From the NCBI GenBank assembly GCA_039881145.1, contig JAYKKI010000060.1, forward strand, positions 10,874,501 through 10,938,500: DNA of 64,000 nucleotides, read 5' to 3'. Origin of the DNA: Druceiella hillmani (taxonomy: Eukaryota > Arthropoda > Insecta > Lepidoptera > Hepialidae). The position numbers were made by a program, and so were the translations under genes. Of this stretch, positions 1 through 12,249 are shown piece after piece; the first letter of the stretch is position 1, and the number at the start of each line of letters is the position of its first letter. The notes under the pieces are model-generated. The model saw only the letters and a list, made by a program, of their open reading frames with translations. It did no database searches and was not told the origin of the DNA.

Positions 1-1214
1 TACATAATTTTTTCGGTTTTTTTTCCAGATTACTAGAGAAAACGGTTCATTATCTTTAGAAGGTTCTTTTATATTTGATGCTATAATGTTGCATATAAAA
101 CTAAGGTTATTTACTTCAGAAATTTTGCTGCTAAAACGATTGTCATTTCCACCTATATACTTAATACTCCTAATACATAGAGTCTACGATTTCACCGCTA
201 TATATTAAGGAGGTTTATATTTATTATTTAGGATCAGTTTATATTTTTATTCGAACCAAAAAAAAAAGTTTTTTGTAATAATAATTTACGAACGTTAATA
301 ATCTCATTATTGAACAAAAACGGTAAAAACCTCAGTTGCGGCATTTTTAGCTATTGCCGAAAGTTCCGACGTCAAAGAAAGGTTCACCATCGTCATTGGT
401 TTAGATTCTCTTCGATTTCTAACTCATTCATATTTCTTATTCATCTGAATTTATTTAGATATTTATTTTATGAAGCTTTAAGAAATATGCAATAAAATAA
501 CATAAGAAATTGTTGGGCATCACTAGCTGAAACCAAAAATTTTAAAAAATTTTGAAATTATATTTTAAATTCTGTTTGATGTGAGTACAATTTTTTGTGA
601 CATGGAAATATTTTTTCATCAAATTTTATCTTTTTATGTAATCTACACAAATTCCAGGCAGGTTGATAAGGGTGAACCGTCGTTGTGAACCAACAGAATA
701 ATGACAGCCAAATTGACGGATTAGCATTACAACCTTTCGGATAAGGAAGCTAAAAACCGACAATAATTAGCCAATGTTCCTTGCTGGTGTTCCTCGTTAA
801 TAATCAATATTCTGTATTTCAATCTAACACTAAGAATTTTTTCAGTCAACTAACAATGTAAATTAGTGATCATTTATGTCGGAAGAGACCTCTGAATTTA
901 CTATTTTGAAAGTATTTTGTGTAATATACATGACTTTTAATATTAAATTTCCCAATATTTACCTTAATATCATGCCAATTTCGTCTTCGTATACCTTTAC
1001 TTTTGGGATGTGAAATTAAGTTGACCTAAACCCTGTCTTGAAGAACTAAATTGTTTGGAACATACGTTAATATCAGATATTTACATAATGTACATATAAG
1101 AAAAGTAAACATTAATACATATTCACACAAACATTACAAGGAATAGTATAAACTTTTCAAAACCTAGCGGAAATTTTATTTATTTATTCTATTATGTTAG
1201 GTATAACTATAAAT
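1..1214. other. AT-rich stretch, nothing recognised
   Basis: Read on both strands. Only short open frames are present (for example 310-495) and they lack recognisable motifs or compositional support. A slightly less AT-rich patch near 650-800 does not translate into anything I recognise. Confidence 0.5.
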
Positions 1215-1219
1215 AGTGA

Positions 1220-1475
1220 GTCTGGAAACAGGAAGTCAGCCGCATAAAGAAATTCAATATGACAACGATAAAACCTTTTTCGCTCCATTAACTGCAGGTC
1301 TCAAGCTATTAAGGAAATCTATCGGGGAATGCACAATCGAGGCGCACGTGAAAGGGGGCTTCGATTTTAGATACGATTTCCAACGGGTTTTACCGATAGC
1401 AATCTACGTGCGATTGTTAGCGATTAATATTGGTTTTAATTATTGATGAAAATGCATCAGGATTCCTTAATCCAT
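1220..1475. repeat. Paralogous segment A1 (partner at 45275-45530)
   Basis: This stretch can be aligned by eye with 45275-45530 in the same orientation. Shared landmarks are AGGAAGTC near the start, a run reading TTTTTCG-TCC-TTAACT-CAGGTCT, then AGGCG-GCATGAA and CAATCTACG-GCGA. Divergence is high, with many substitutions and small indels. A 76-codon open frame at 1216-1446 is not preserved in the partner copy, so I do not call it a gene. It is either a copy of an old repeat or part of a larger duplicated block, because further colinear matches follow downstream. Confidence 0.65.
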
Positions 1476-1924
1476 GTCAGCTTTAGATTTACCTTTAACA
1501 GATAAATCGTTATTATTAATGATAAGTCGACAATTTTCATGACATATATTCTGCATACAAATTACAAGGTTTATATGCCATTTAAATGTTTTGATACTAA
1601 GATCACCTCGATTATTTTGATGGAATACTTTTTAGATTTGAAGACAATTTACCTACAATCAAAATAACGACTTTGGCCCTTAATGAAATTACTACTGAAA
1701 GTATTATATATATTAGGACGAGGAACTGAGATATATCACAATACATTTTAAAAACAATTCTTATGCCATATCTTATTTCATCTAAAAACACAGTATTTGA
1801 TAATTAAATACTTCAACACACACAATAAACACACAAGACAGAGACAAAAGATAAAGACCTAATAGTTAAATGAAAATGGCATATAATAATTTAGTACATC
1901 GGGACTTTTTCAGTGTTTTTCCAA

Positions 1925-2455
1925 TTTGTGTTTTTCGGTTGTTATACGCAAATATCTAGTTTAACTAAGCATTCAATTAGCAGCTTTTAGTAAAACAGTT
2001 AACCAATTCAATCATCGGTCTAAATAGCGTTCAACTAACACGTTTCATTCAATATCTAACGAATGAGCTAGCTAATGCCTAATATGGTGGTATTATTACT
2101 GCTCAGCTAATATGAGCAGGATATAAAAATAATATGAATTCGGGAATCATCATATTTTATTTTAATTTGGTTATAACAATTTTTTTATATAAATGTGTCA
2201 AAGTGATAACACTTCACTCAAGAAAATAAAACCAATCATAGAAAAATGATTAATAATTAAAAATTTAAGTAAAATATCCGCATGTCAGTTTTTACGAAAA
2301 TTTAAAATTAACTAACACGCTATTTTGTTTAGCTAGCCGTTTGCTGGAATGTTGTAAGTTGTTAAGAACTATGGTTGAATGTCACCGTTTAGTTAACAGT
2401 TTAAACTTTTAATAAAACGGCTAGTTAAACTAGAAGTCCGCAACGTGTATGCGTG
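1925..2455. mobile_element. TIR element (MITE-like), older copy at 45935-46195
   Basis: The left end reads ATATCTAGTTTAACTA. The right end read on the minus strand gives CTTCTAGTTTAACTAGC, preceded by a GCATACACGTTGCGG-like terminus. The arms therefore form an imperfect inverted repeat of several tens of bases, with further inverted similarity inward (AGTTAAC, ACCAATTCAA-type runs). There is no coding capacity. A shorter, diverged copy with the same two ends (GCAGATATCTAGTCTAATTAGCC and GCAACATGTGC) lies in the B block. No target-site duplication could be fixed by eye. A non-autonomous DNA transposon is the best reading. Confidence 0.5.
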
Positions 2456-2689
2456 TGTGTATGTATGTATACATATTCATGAGAGAATGAGACTAAAAGT
2501 GGTTCAAATCTCAATTCAGTAAAATGATATTAACATTTTTGGCATTAGAATTCAATCAAAATATGCTTTATTGAACGGCAATTTTAGCACAATTATTTTA
2601 AAGACCTATTATCTCTTGGCAAATGTCGAGGAAGTAAAAGAATTTAAGGAAGCAAAAATACAATTATCTTTGTAAATAAAAATTCAGCC

Positions 2690-3360
2690 TGCGTATGTTC
2701 GTGCTCGAAAAATTCTAAAAGTAGTCGGCCGATTAACTCAAAATTTTGACACAACCTTGCATTCGAATACGCGAATTCGAATGTTGAGTATTTTCTCGAT
2801 GATGAAAGTCTTTCTCGACCCCATTTTTCTTCTTCTTAAGCACTACAGCCTGTTGCAGGCCAAGGCTGTCTCTTCAAACCTTCTCCATCTGACTCTATCT
2901 GGCGTAACAGCGCTCCATAAGTTTACACCCAAGAGCTTTAAGTCTTTCTCGACCCCATCCAATCTTCTGGTGAGTGGTCTTTCCTTTCGTCGTTTTCCTT
3001 CTATTTTTTAAAAGTAATTTTCTTTGTTAGAGATATATTGTTAAATCTAAGTATATGACCAAACCAACTAATACGAGATGCATTTGGGATTTTGACTGTG
3101 TTGCGTTCACCATATTTCTTATAAATTTCATTCTTATATACATTTCTCCGTACATTATTTTATTTTACCGCACCATAGATTTTTCCTAAAATTTTTCTTT
3201 CACAGATTGGCAAAAGGTCTTCTTCCGCTTGTTTTATTATCCAGTATTTATTCCCATTCAGGGTAGCAATCAATGTTTTATGTGGATTAGTTTTTATTTT
3301 AATGCTGCTAAGTTTGGATTTAAATTGATTTCTGAGGCCATATGAACATCTATTGGCCTT
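2690..3360 (-). pseudogene. Non-LTR retrotransposon ORF2 C-terminal relic
   Basis: Read on the minus strand, the segment at 2760-3010 encodes a peptide of the type found at the C-terminal end of many insect non-LTR retrotransposon polyproteins. It has a basic Arg/Lys-rich run, then RRLDGVEKDLKLLGV, then a Trp-containing stretch (RVRWRRFEETAL) and LACNRL. Further upstream on that strand (3020-3330) a second part is recognisable: a run like KEKF-EKSMVR-NKIMYGE, then FIRNMVNATQSKSQMHLVLVG. Several stops and frameshifts interrupt it. The reverse-transcriptase and endonuclease domains are absent, as expected for a 5'-truncated insertion. The clade (RTE/Jockey-like) cannot be fixed from this piece. 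The +strand 84-codon frame at 2757-3011 is a shadow of this relic. Confidence 0.7.
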
Positions 3361-3688
3361 AGATAATCTATTTTTTATTACTATTTGTTATTATTAAAGC
3401 TTGAAATCATTGTGTTCAAATATTTGAATCATTTCACATTCTAGAAAGCATAGTTGTGGATCCTCAGGGAGGACCAATTTATTAATAGACCAGAAGCTTA
3501 AGATATGAAAATCACAGACAATTATAATTATCTTTCTCATAAACGGTTGTGAAATATACCCACTTAGGTTGCTTTGTTTAAAAAAGTTATTTAAAGGGGG
3601 AAAAATCCTTAATCATCAGTGGACAGAAAATTTAATTGACCCAATTTTTATCACTAGCAAGAGAATTTTTGTCTTGACTTACGCAATA
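3361..3688. other. No feature recognised
   Basis: AT-rich sequence between the retrotransposon relic and the palindrome cluster. No motif or repeat structure is visible. Confidence 0.5.
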
Positions 3689-3689
3689 T

Positions 3690-3766
3690 GAATTACTCGT
3701 AAAACATAAATGTTCAGTTTTTACGAGTAATTCAATTCAAAAGTACTTTTGAATTGAATTACTCGT
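3690..3766. repeat. Palindrome cluster with a 44-bp perfect palindrome
   Basis: Positions 3723-3766 form a perfect 44-bp palindrome: the half ACGAGTAATTCAATTC AAAAGT is followed with no spacer by its reverse complement. The outer part of the left arm (TTTTACGAGTAATTC, 3719-3733) is also perfectly complementary to 3690-3704. The same GAATTACTCGT motif therefore occurs three times in alternating orientation, and two alternative hairpins compete. There is no coding potential. Confidence 0.85.
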
Positions 3767-5883
3767 GATAAATAAAATAATAAATGGATACATAGATGAA
3801 CGAGTGTTCGTGTGTGGAGTAATGTTATCGTTATAATGTGAATTCACATTTTTCATATTTCGTTCATAGCAACAATCATTTTTATCGATAAAAATAGGCG
3901 CTTACATTATATATCTCAATATGTTTAATAATCTTTTTCGATAATAAAAAAAACATACTTATGAAGAGTCGTTGTACACTACATAACATATATATGCTAG
4001 TTGTCAATAATATTTTACTGTTTAAATCGACTTCTTACTATGCTAAAAACAATTCAGCCTTCTCTATATATATTTCATACTTACCACCAACAGATAAAAC
4101 TAAATACTCACATGCTTTTGAGTTTCCTTAAAATAGCATAGAGGGAAATATCTTGTGACTATTAATGATCTCATTTCATAAAAAAGAACTAAAAAAGTAA
4201 CTCAAATTCTTACCATTATATCAAAACGAATTAACCCAACCAGTTAGATAACCCAACTAGTCGAGAATAACAAATTTTTTTATAATTTGGATCTTTTTGA
4301 ATAAAGTTGTGTTGTTTATAACGTCATACAATAACTGAAATAATCCCACGAATTCTAATTATTTAAAATTTTATCCAAAGTTAGTATTCTTCTCCTTCTT
4401 GAGTTGCTCCTTTATTACTAAAGATCTTGGCTCACTTTTGGTAACACCTTTTTCGAACGAAGTTCCTTATGGCATGTTACACGCTTGGAGTATGAGAGCT
4501 AGCTTCAAATAGTGTAAGATTTCAAATGTTACTTTTGCTACAGAACGACACTTTTGCTACAGTATAAGCATAACCGTAAGTCTATATTTTTTATGCTGCC
4601 TTCTTGTTCTAAGCCAATCATCTGCCAGACCGTTTCCAATTCTATATGTATTTATTTACATTATAGATTTATTTTCATCACTAAAGAAACTTTATCTAAA
4701 TTGTTTTAGTAAATTTAACAATTCATTTTAAATTTAAAATTTTAAAATAATCAAAATCAATTGTAAATTTTGTTTATTTAGTTTAATAATAAAATTTTAA
4801 AACATATTAAAAAAATTAAAGTAAATAAATTCGATTCTAGAAAAAAAAATTAAAATTATGAAATAATGAAAATTATATATAAACATTTTATAATATAATA
4901 TTGTTTTATAATTTAAATATTCACAATAATATGACTTAACGCCAAATTTGTTTTAATTTTTTTATTGCAATTAAAAAGATCAAGATTTTTTTACCACTCT
5001 ATATGAGAAAAAAAGTTGAAACGCTATAATTTGGAAAAGGTCTAACAGATGATTGACTTACAATAGAAAAATAAAACGGTGGTCCTATCATCTACGAAAT
5101 AAATTTTTAAATTTTATTTTATTTGAAATTTAATTATTTTATTGAATTTAAATTTTACCTGCCGTATTTATAATCACACTACAGTGTTTTTTTAAATTTT
5201 ATTTCCATTAAATATTTGTGTACTAAATAAAGTTAATCTTGTTTTATTCCAAAGAAGTATAACTTATAATGCGCGTAAGTAAGTACACATGACATTTTAT
5301 TAATAAAGAATAAACTGTGAAAGTGTTTCAGTAGAAGTTGAGGATAATGATGTTGAAGGTAAGTACCAATGTTGAAGTGGCAATAATTAAAGGATTTATT
5401 TTTCACTTAAATTTTGGCATCATCTTTTATATGAATCAACAAAAGTTTACACATATATTAACTGACATCAAATATAATGCATGCTACAGTATTCACTTAT
5501 TGTGCAAGTTTTGTTTCATTAGAAAATCTTGCTCGGATCACTTCATTGTCATTATTATTTTTAATAAATTATAATTGACAATATTTTATTACGCTGAAAT
5601 ATTTTTTATTTGATACACAATATATAGCGAAAGGAACTTCGTTTCAACCGGATATCCCAAGACATCTCTTATTGTTTTGTGTTTACAATGTTTCAAATTT
5701 GTGACAATATGAAAAAAATTACAAATTCAGTAAACGATTATAGAGTCCGAAAAAAATTGTATTATTATATCTCGTCAACTATAATATTGATAATTAAAAT
5801 TTAATTCAGATATCCTTTCATTAATTTTTTAAAGATAAAAATAATCGACCCATTTTTGTTACTTAGCAGTGTAAAATATGGGA
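3767..5883. other. AT-rich stretch, nothing recognised
   Basis: Both strands were read. 4690-5170 is extremely AT-rich and low in complexity. Around 4530-4565 there is a short direct repeat containing ACTTTTGCTACAG. The open frame at 5338-5574 has no recognisable similarity. No gene is supported. Confidence 0.5.
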
Positions 5884-6643
5884 AGATCATTGTACCATAT
5901 ATGAAAAAGAAAAGTCACGTTATGTTACTGCGTAGCATCATACTAAATACGATCATATACGAAAAAGTCAAGTCACGTTATGTTACTGCGTAGCATCATA
6001 CTAATACGAGCATATATGAAAAAGTCAAGTCACGTTATGTTACTGCGTAGCATCATACTAATGCGAGCATATACGAAAAAGTCAAGTCACGTTATGTTAC
6101 TGCGTAGCATCATACTAATGCGAGCATATATGAAAAAGTCAAGTCACGTTATGTTACTGCGTAGCATCATACTAATGCGAGCATATACGAAAAAGTCAAG
6201 TCACGTTATGTTACTGCGTAGCATCATACTAATGCGAGCATATATGAAAAAGTCAAGTCACGTTATGTTACTGCGTAGCATCATACTAATGCGAGCATAT
6301 ACGAAAAAGTCAAGTCACGTTATGTTACTGCGTAGCATCATACTAATACGAGCATATATGAAAAAGTCAAGTCACGTTATGTTACTGCGTAGCATCATAC
6401 TAATGCGAGCATATACGAAAAAGTCAAGTCACGTTATGTTACTGCGTAGCATCATACTAATGCGAGCATATATGAAAAAGTCAAGTCACGTTATGTTACT
6501 GCGTAGCATCATACTAATGCGAGCATATACGAAAAAGTCAAGTCACGTTATGTTACTGCGTAGCATCATACTAATGCGAGCATATATGAAAAAGTCAAGT
6601 CACGTTATGTTACTTCGTAGCATCATACTAAATACGAGCATAT
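5884..6643. repeat. 57-bp satellite arranged as a 114-bp dimer, about 13 copies
   Basis: A head-to-tail array of a 57-bp unit whose core reads AAGTCACGTTATGTTACTGC followed by GTAGCATCATACTAA. Adjacent units alternate CATATATGAAAAAG and CATATACGAAAAAG, which gives a higher-order period of 114 bp. Units in the middle are nearly identical; the first and last units differ (extra A in CTAAATACGA, TTCGTAGC for TGCGTAGC). Because 57 is a multiple of three, the array produces a 221-codon open frame, which I regard as an artefact. A single diverged unit is present at the corresponding place of the paralogous block (about 47520-47600). Confidence 0.95.
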
Positions 6644-8565
6644 AAGGCAACAGCAAACTTTTAGATTCTTCTCATTATTTCATCTGATATTGCCTATAGC
6701 AATTTATGCTCTGATATTTTAATTTTTAAAACTCAACATACATTGCGTCTCATTTGAAAAATGAAAATAACAAAACAACTTAGCTGAAAAGAAGTCGCAT
6801 TAAGAAATTACTAAATTAAATATTTTTTTTAAAAAACCAATTTCTGACCCAAATTTCAATGTTCATGAAATTTTGTGTTGTGAAAATAAACACAGTTCAA
6901 AAATCTTAACTCATAATTATTGGATGAATCGGTTGCACAAATTACAGATTGTTTGTCATTTTTACGTCACGGACTTGCTTCGCTCAACACAGTAGCTCCG
7001 TCAGTAAGTAATGCTATCCAGGTACAAAATAAATAATAGAAAGCTTACAACAAATTTATTGTTTCTTAAAGTAACTTTGATAATCTTATTGGTATTTTTA
7101 ACCTAATAATTTGGAATATAGCTAAATAATGACATTCTATTTATACTAGCGTGACCCGTGCGAAGTCTTCGCATTATATCAATTTGCGTGGTAGATTATA
7201 AATATTTACACATGAGAAAATTAACTCACAGCTGTCATATTAGTTACAACAGAGTGTTTAGAGTCAATTTAATAAATCAAAATTGATTGCAGGTATTCAA
7301 TTCATTTCTAATTTTGCACACTGCTTATTACGTTTTTATTCCATTATGAAGCTCAGATGACAGATCAAGCAAATATTTTACTAAAATTGACATATAGAGG
7401 CGCAAGTATCAAAAGCATTGAGCTAAAGCGCCACTTTATTTATACGTGAGTGAATTTGAAATTAAACAAAAATTTTACCCACCGTCAATCATATTGACGT
7501 TGAGCCGTTAGATGGCAGCATTGCTGTTTTGTGTATATAATTTTATTAATTAATTAATTTGCAAAAACAATAGCAATAATAATTTCTTTAGTTGTGGATG
7601 CCGGTAGAGCAAGCAATTATCTATAAAATGATATATAATTTATGCGGATTAGTTGTGAGGTTTTTTTCTAAAAAGGGAGAGTAACATCTTAACCTTAGCG
7701 TATTAATATATATGATATGATATGATGATGATGATGATATTATTATACTGGTACAATCTTGAAATTAAACCTAGAACATTGTATTTTTAATAATATTTTG
7801 AACTAATCCATGATACAGATTGATTGGTGACACACTTTTCTCCTAATATCTATTTTTTAAAATTTATTTTCTAATAAATTGTAATATGTTGGAGCTATTT
7901 AATTATTTTACATACATATCTTTCATAGTATTATTTTTATTTCACTAAGGCTGAACATTAAAAATAATTGATAGCCGTATTACGTAATAAACTCAGCCCG
8001 GTAACTACGAACGTAATTGCTTTCAGCCGGCATGTTTATAAATTGACCGATTCATCACATTGCCAGAATTAAAACACGCAATGCATTAATATAAGTTGCG
8101 GTGAAATAAAACTGCCTTAATAATCAGTTTATGAATAATCCTGTTCTCAATCGTATTGTAAATTTTGCTACAAATTGGTTTTTAATTAACTAAAATTATA
8201 TACATCTTTTTATTATTTGAAACGCTTCTTAAAACTTGAACAAGTTCCGTAGAAATTAATTTCAAATTACATTGATAAATAACAGTTTTTAAATCAAACG
8301 CCAGAGTGTAAATGCATTTGGGATTGACGTATACACATAATAAATGGAATTGACGTACCTAAACAATAATTCGGTGTTTATTTATAACTGAATAATTTTA
8401 ATCACCTCGATATCAAGTGGCTAATGTCAAGTTGTTAGGAAATAAAGAAATTTAATTCATTTTCTACCGAACATTTTAACTTACTTTCTACTGAAAAACG
8501 AGCGCACCAACATCAGTTACTTCGTCTTATAAGAGAATTGCATAAACCCAAAATAGTATTCTTAT
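6644..8565. repeat. Paralogous segment A2 (partner 47600-47777 plus 50556-51570)
   Basis: Several stretches match the right-hand block in order and orientation. 6645-6720 (ACAGCAAACTTTTAGAT...TTTATGCTCTGATAT) matches 47607-47675. 6950-7040 (TTTGTCATTTTT, CTTCGCTC, AATGCTATCCAGG) matches 50790-50870. 8040-8160 (GGAAACACGCAA-type run, GCGGTGAAATAAAACT) matches 51305-51400. 8180-8205 (GGTTTTTAATTA) matches 51430-51460, and 8515-8560 (TTACTTCGTCTT, AGAATT, AATAGTAT) matches 51524-51565. Near 7145 is a CTAGCGTGACCCGTGCGAAG motif like those at the ends of common arthropod non-autonomous repeats. No gene is present. Confidence 0.7.
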
Positions 8566-11384
8566 CTGCAATCTTTTACAATCAATTAGTTTTAAATCAA
8601 TATTTACGCAATTAAATCGAATCTATCGACATTTTGATTATCAAATTATTTGAAAAATAATGAAAAATTAAATCATATATTGTGTGATAATTACGTCGAA
8701 TAATCAAACTTTACATCTATGTACTCAGTGATTTTGTTTAAAAACAGAATTGTTAATTTTTTTTCTAATTTTCATTTCAACATTTTGAGTATGCTGAATA
8801 TATTCTTACTATAAGGAAACTTCGAGCTATATTAATGCGCTGTTTTTCCAAATATTGCACTGTTTTTGAGTCTTAAGCGAATATCAAACTAGTACGGGAT
8901 TGAACTAGTACCGAATTTAGCTTACTTTGTAGTCGGCTTAAAATCATTACGATAGTTATTAAGCGTTCGGTGCCTCGGAATGTTTAACTTTATTTGAATA
9001 ATACGATAAAATTAAAATATTTGTGGAAGGGAGGTAAAAATAAAAACTAAAACTATCAATTATTTAATCTTGTTGAGTGCAAAGAAAATATATTTTAAAG
9101 AAACTCATAAAATTATATTTTTTTTATTTATATTCATATTCTAGTACATAACATCTGTCTAATGTCTTAGTTTCTATGTTTTTTTTACTTATCCACTTTT
9201 GTAGATTGCTAATAATATGCAAATTTTATACATAAATATATAGGCATAGAAAATTCATAGCTGCGCAGAGTATATCAAGAATTAGAAAATTGATTAAAAG
9301 AATTAGATAAATTGAAAGAACAAGAAAATTTAAAAAAAAAATTAAAGCCAAAAAAAATTCTGTTCTTTAGCTTTTTGTCACTAATTTCTAAAGAAAATTT
9401 TGAAGAAAAGTCAGACTAATTTTTAAACTTAATTCTTTAATTTTTTAAATTTCAGGAATACAGCTTGTCAACAAAATGTGAAAGTCGCAATTTCTTTCTT
9501 ATAATCGGATTACTATAACTGTTACGTGTCACTACCACATCAGATATATTTAGTATATTTAGGATACTTGTAGTAAAGTATATAATAATGTTGGCCAAAA
9601 TTAAAGTTTTCCTGACATTTTTATGAAAAAATGAAAATCAATTATTTCACACATATCTAATTTTATTCATAATGTATTCGTGAACGAAATACAATTGGAA
9701 GAGTAATAATGCTTTGAAGCCTTTTTATGGCTTGATATGAAAAGCTATAAAAAAATAGAGGGGAAGAAACCAAACATTTCCTTTTATCATAATTCATTTA
9801 TTTATTCTTTTATTGGCGAAATAAAAGCGACCTGTTTAGTTGGAGTAGAACTCGCACTGCACATATTTAAGTGACCATAATATTTTCATTAAACTATTTA
9901 CAAATACTATCATATTTTTCACCATGAAAATATATTGTCTAGAAAATCTTATAACAGAGTAAAAATATAGACATTTTCAGGTTTTAAGATCAAACGATTT
10001 CTGGAATAACAGACGAAGAGACAGGAACGTGAGTGGTCTTATAAGATTTACGATTTTTCTTTTGTATTGTGGAGCCCTAAAAAGAAAACTTGAGAAACGG
10101 AAATTTAAAACAGGAAACAGTCTTAGCATCATATCGTGTTGGCATCTCTGTACATATGTTGTGAACAGCTCCTGCATCATAGAAACTTGACCATATCCAA
10201 GCTGCTACAGACTGTTTTGAATGCAGGGTGAGAATTTCTTCCATGTTATCTTCTTTTATTCGTACATTAATAATTTTTTTTAATTTTTCTGAGTTTCGTT
10301 ATTGTCGTAAAAACTGTGATTTTTCGATTAGTTTTTTTACTGCCTTATTACTATTATTTATCTAATGAATGAAAACTTCATGTATTATTGTCTCTATCGT
10401 ATTGATATTATTTCCCAGCGCGTAGTTGTTTACATAATATAAGCTTTTAAACACCTAACCATTTTGTATGTTATCAGTATTGCCGCTTTGATTCATGTCA
10501 CCTGTTTTTCGTGCAACGTGTTTTTCTTTAAGAGTCTTTTCGTGCAACGTGTTTTTCTTTAAGAGTCTAAAATTATATCATTCTTTATTTTAACTGTCTT
10601 CAGAAAATAAATTTATTTTTCGAACACAAAATCATTTTAGAAATTACATTTGGCGCTGAAAATTCCACAGGAGAAAATATGTATTATTTATTTACTTTCT
10701 TAGTAAACTACTATTTCAACCCACGTTCCGGTACCAAAACAATGAGTATTTTAAATAGAAACAATTATAATAAATATTGAACACAATTAAAAATAGTGGA
10801 ACAAGTGAGTGGGCAGTGAATCATTCAAATATTTCACCATCTCAACTCGAATAAAATTTGCAATATTGTGAGAAATAATAATGCAATTATATAATGAGAG
10901 ACAGCTGTTCATAATACTGAGACCCTCAACATGGGAAAATAATATCTTTAAAAATACCAAGAGGAAAATATCCTTTGCAGAAATTTGTTTTCTTTTTACT
11001 TGATACATAATTATAGGCTACCATTGTACTCCTGTCAGACCATTTAAACCACTTTGTTTTTCGAGTATACGAAACTTATGTTATTGCTTTCACAATAATA
11101 ATGCTGATATGAGCAAATTCTGAGACTTTTCTATAAAGATTTTGCCACGGTAACTGGAAAATTTGGCTTTATTACGTTATTTATAATTAGTGCAATCATT
11201 CAAGATCAAAATAGCCTTAATAAATTATTTATAACATAGCCGCTCGAGATATGAGGATGAGACTTCGACACGACTCAATTTATTCAATTTTATGTCTTTA
11301 GTAAGTCCGTACAAGACTATTGTGCAGTATCTACCAGCTTGTAAAATATCTTTGAGACCATAGGTACTGTTATAAAATATCTCA
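8566..11384. other. No gene recognised; one 31-bp tandem duplication
   Basis: AT-rich sequence. At 10506-10568 a 31-bp unit (TTTTCGTGCAACGTGTTTTT...) is duplicated in tandem and almost perfectly. The minus-strand open frames at 9977-10180 and 10787-11008 have no recognisable motifs. Confidence 0.5.
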
Positions 11385-11387
11385 CTC

Positions 11388-12143
11388 TTTAGAGTACTAA
11401 ATTATCTTTTAGACCGTTATTTTTTCAAAATATCGATATATTTCATTTTATCTTTATTATAAAACGCTGTTATTGTTTTAATACTGATATTAGTTTAGAA
11501 TGAGTAAACGCTGATATTAGTTTAGAGTACTAAATTATCAATTAGACCGTTATTTTTTCAAAAAATCGATATATTTTATTTTATCTTTATTATAAAACGC
11601 TGATATTGTTTTAATACTGATATTAGTTTAGAATGAGTAAACGCTGATATTAGTTTAGAGTACTAAATTATCAATTAGACCGTTATTTTTTCAAAATATC
11701 GATATATTTTATTTTATCTTTATTATAAAACGCTGATATTGTTTTAATACTGATATTAGTTTAGAATGAGTAAACGCTGATATTAGTTTAGAGTACTAAA
11801 TTATCAATTAGACCGTTATTTTTTCAAAATATCGATATATTTTATTTTATCTTTATTATAAAACGCTGATATTGTTTTAATACTGATATTAGTTTAGAAT
11901 GAGTAAACGCTGATATTAGTTTAGAGTACTAAATTATCAATTAGACCGTTATTTTTTCAAAATATCGATATATTTTATTTTATCTTTATTATAAAACGCT
12001 GATATTGTTTTAATACTGATATTAGTTTAGAATGAGTAAACGCTGATATTAGTTTAGAGTACTAAATTATCTTTTAGACCGTTATTTTTTCAAAATATCG
12101 ATATATTTTATTTTATCTTTATTATAAAACGCTGATATTGAGT
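11388..12143. repeat. 133-bp satellite, about 5.6 copies
   Basis: The marker GAGTACTAAATTATC recurs every 133 bp (GTAC at 11394, 11527, 11660, 11793, 11926, 12059). The unit contains a TATCGATATATTTTA segment and a nested short duplication (GATATTAGTTTAGA twice). The first and last copies carry ATCTTTTAGACC and the four inner copies ATCAATTAGACC. The array ends beside a transposon-protein relic. Confidence 0.95.
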
Positions 12144-12249
12144 CGCACTAAGTAAAACAATGAAAAAAAAGGTATCAATTTCACACTGTTTGGATAATCC
12201 AGCTCCAAACTTTAGTGTTATTAAGTTTGGTTTGTGAGTGTTACTAAGT

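Noticed and set aside
1216..1446. 76-codon open frame in paralogous segment A1
   Set aside because: The aligned copy at 45.3 kb does not preserve the frame, so there is no sign of coding constraint.
2757..3011. 84-codon + strand frame
   Set aside because: Antisense shadow of a non-LTR retrotransposon C-terminal relic recognised on the minus strand.
5980..6645. 221-codon open frame with 19-residue repeats
   Set aside because: It exists because the 57-bp satellite unit is divisible by three and has no stop in this frame. Codon content follows the DNA repeat, and the paralogous single unit is not coding.
5884..12143. CRISPR-like array in the 57-bp or 133-bp tandem repeats
   Set aside because: Units are contiguous head-to-tail without unique spacers, and the context is eukaryotic.
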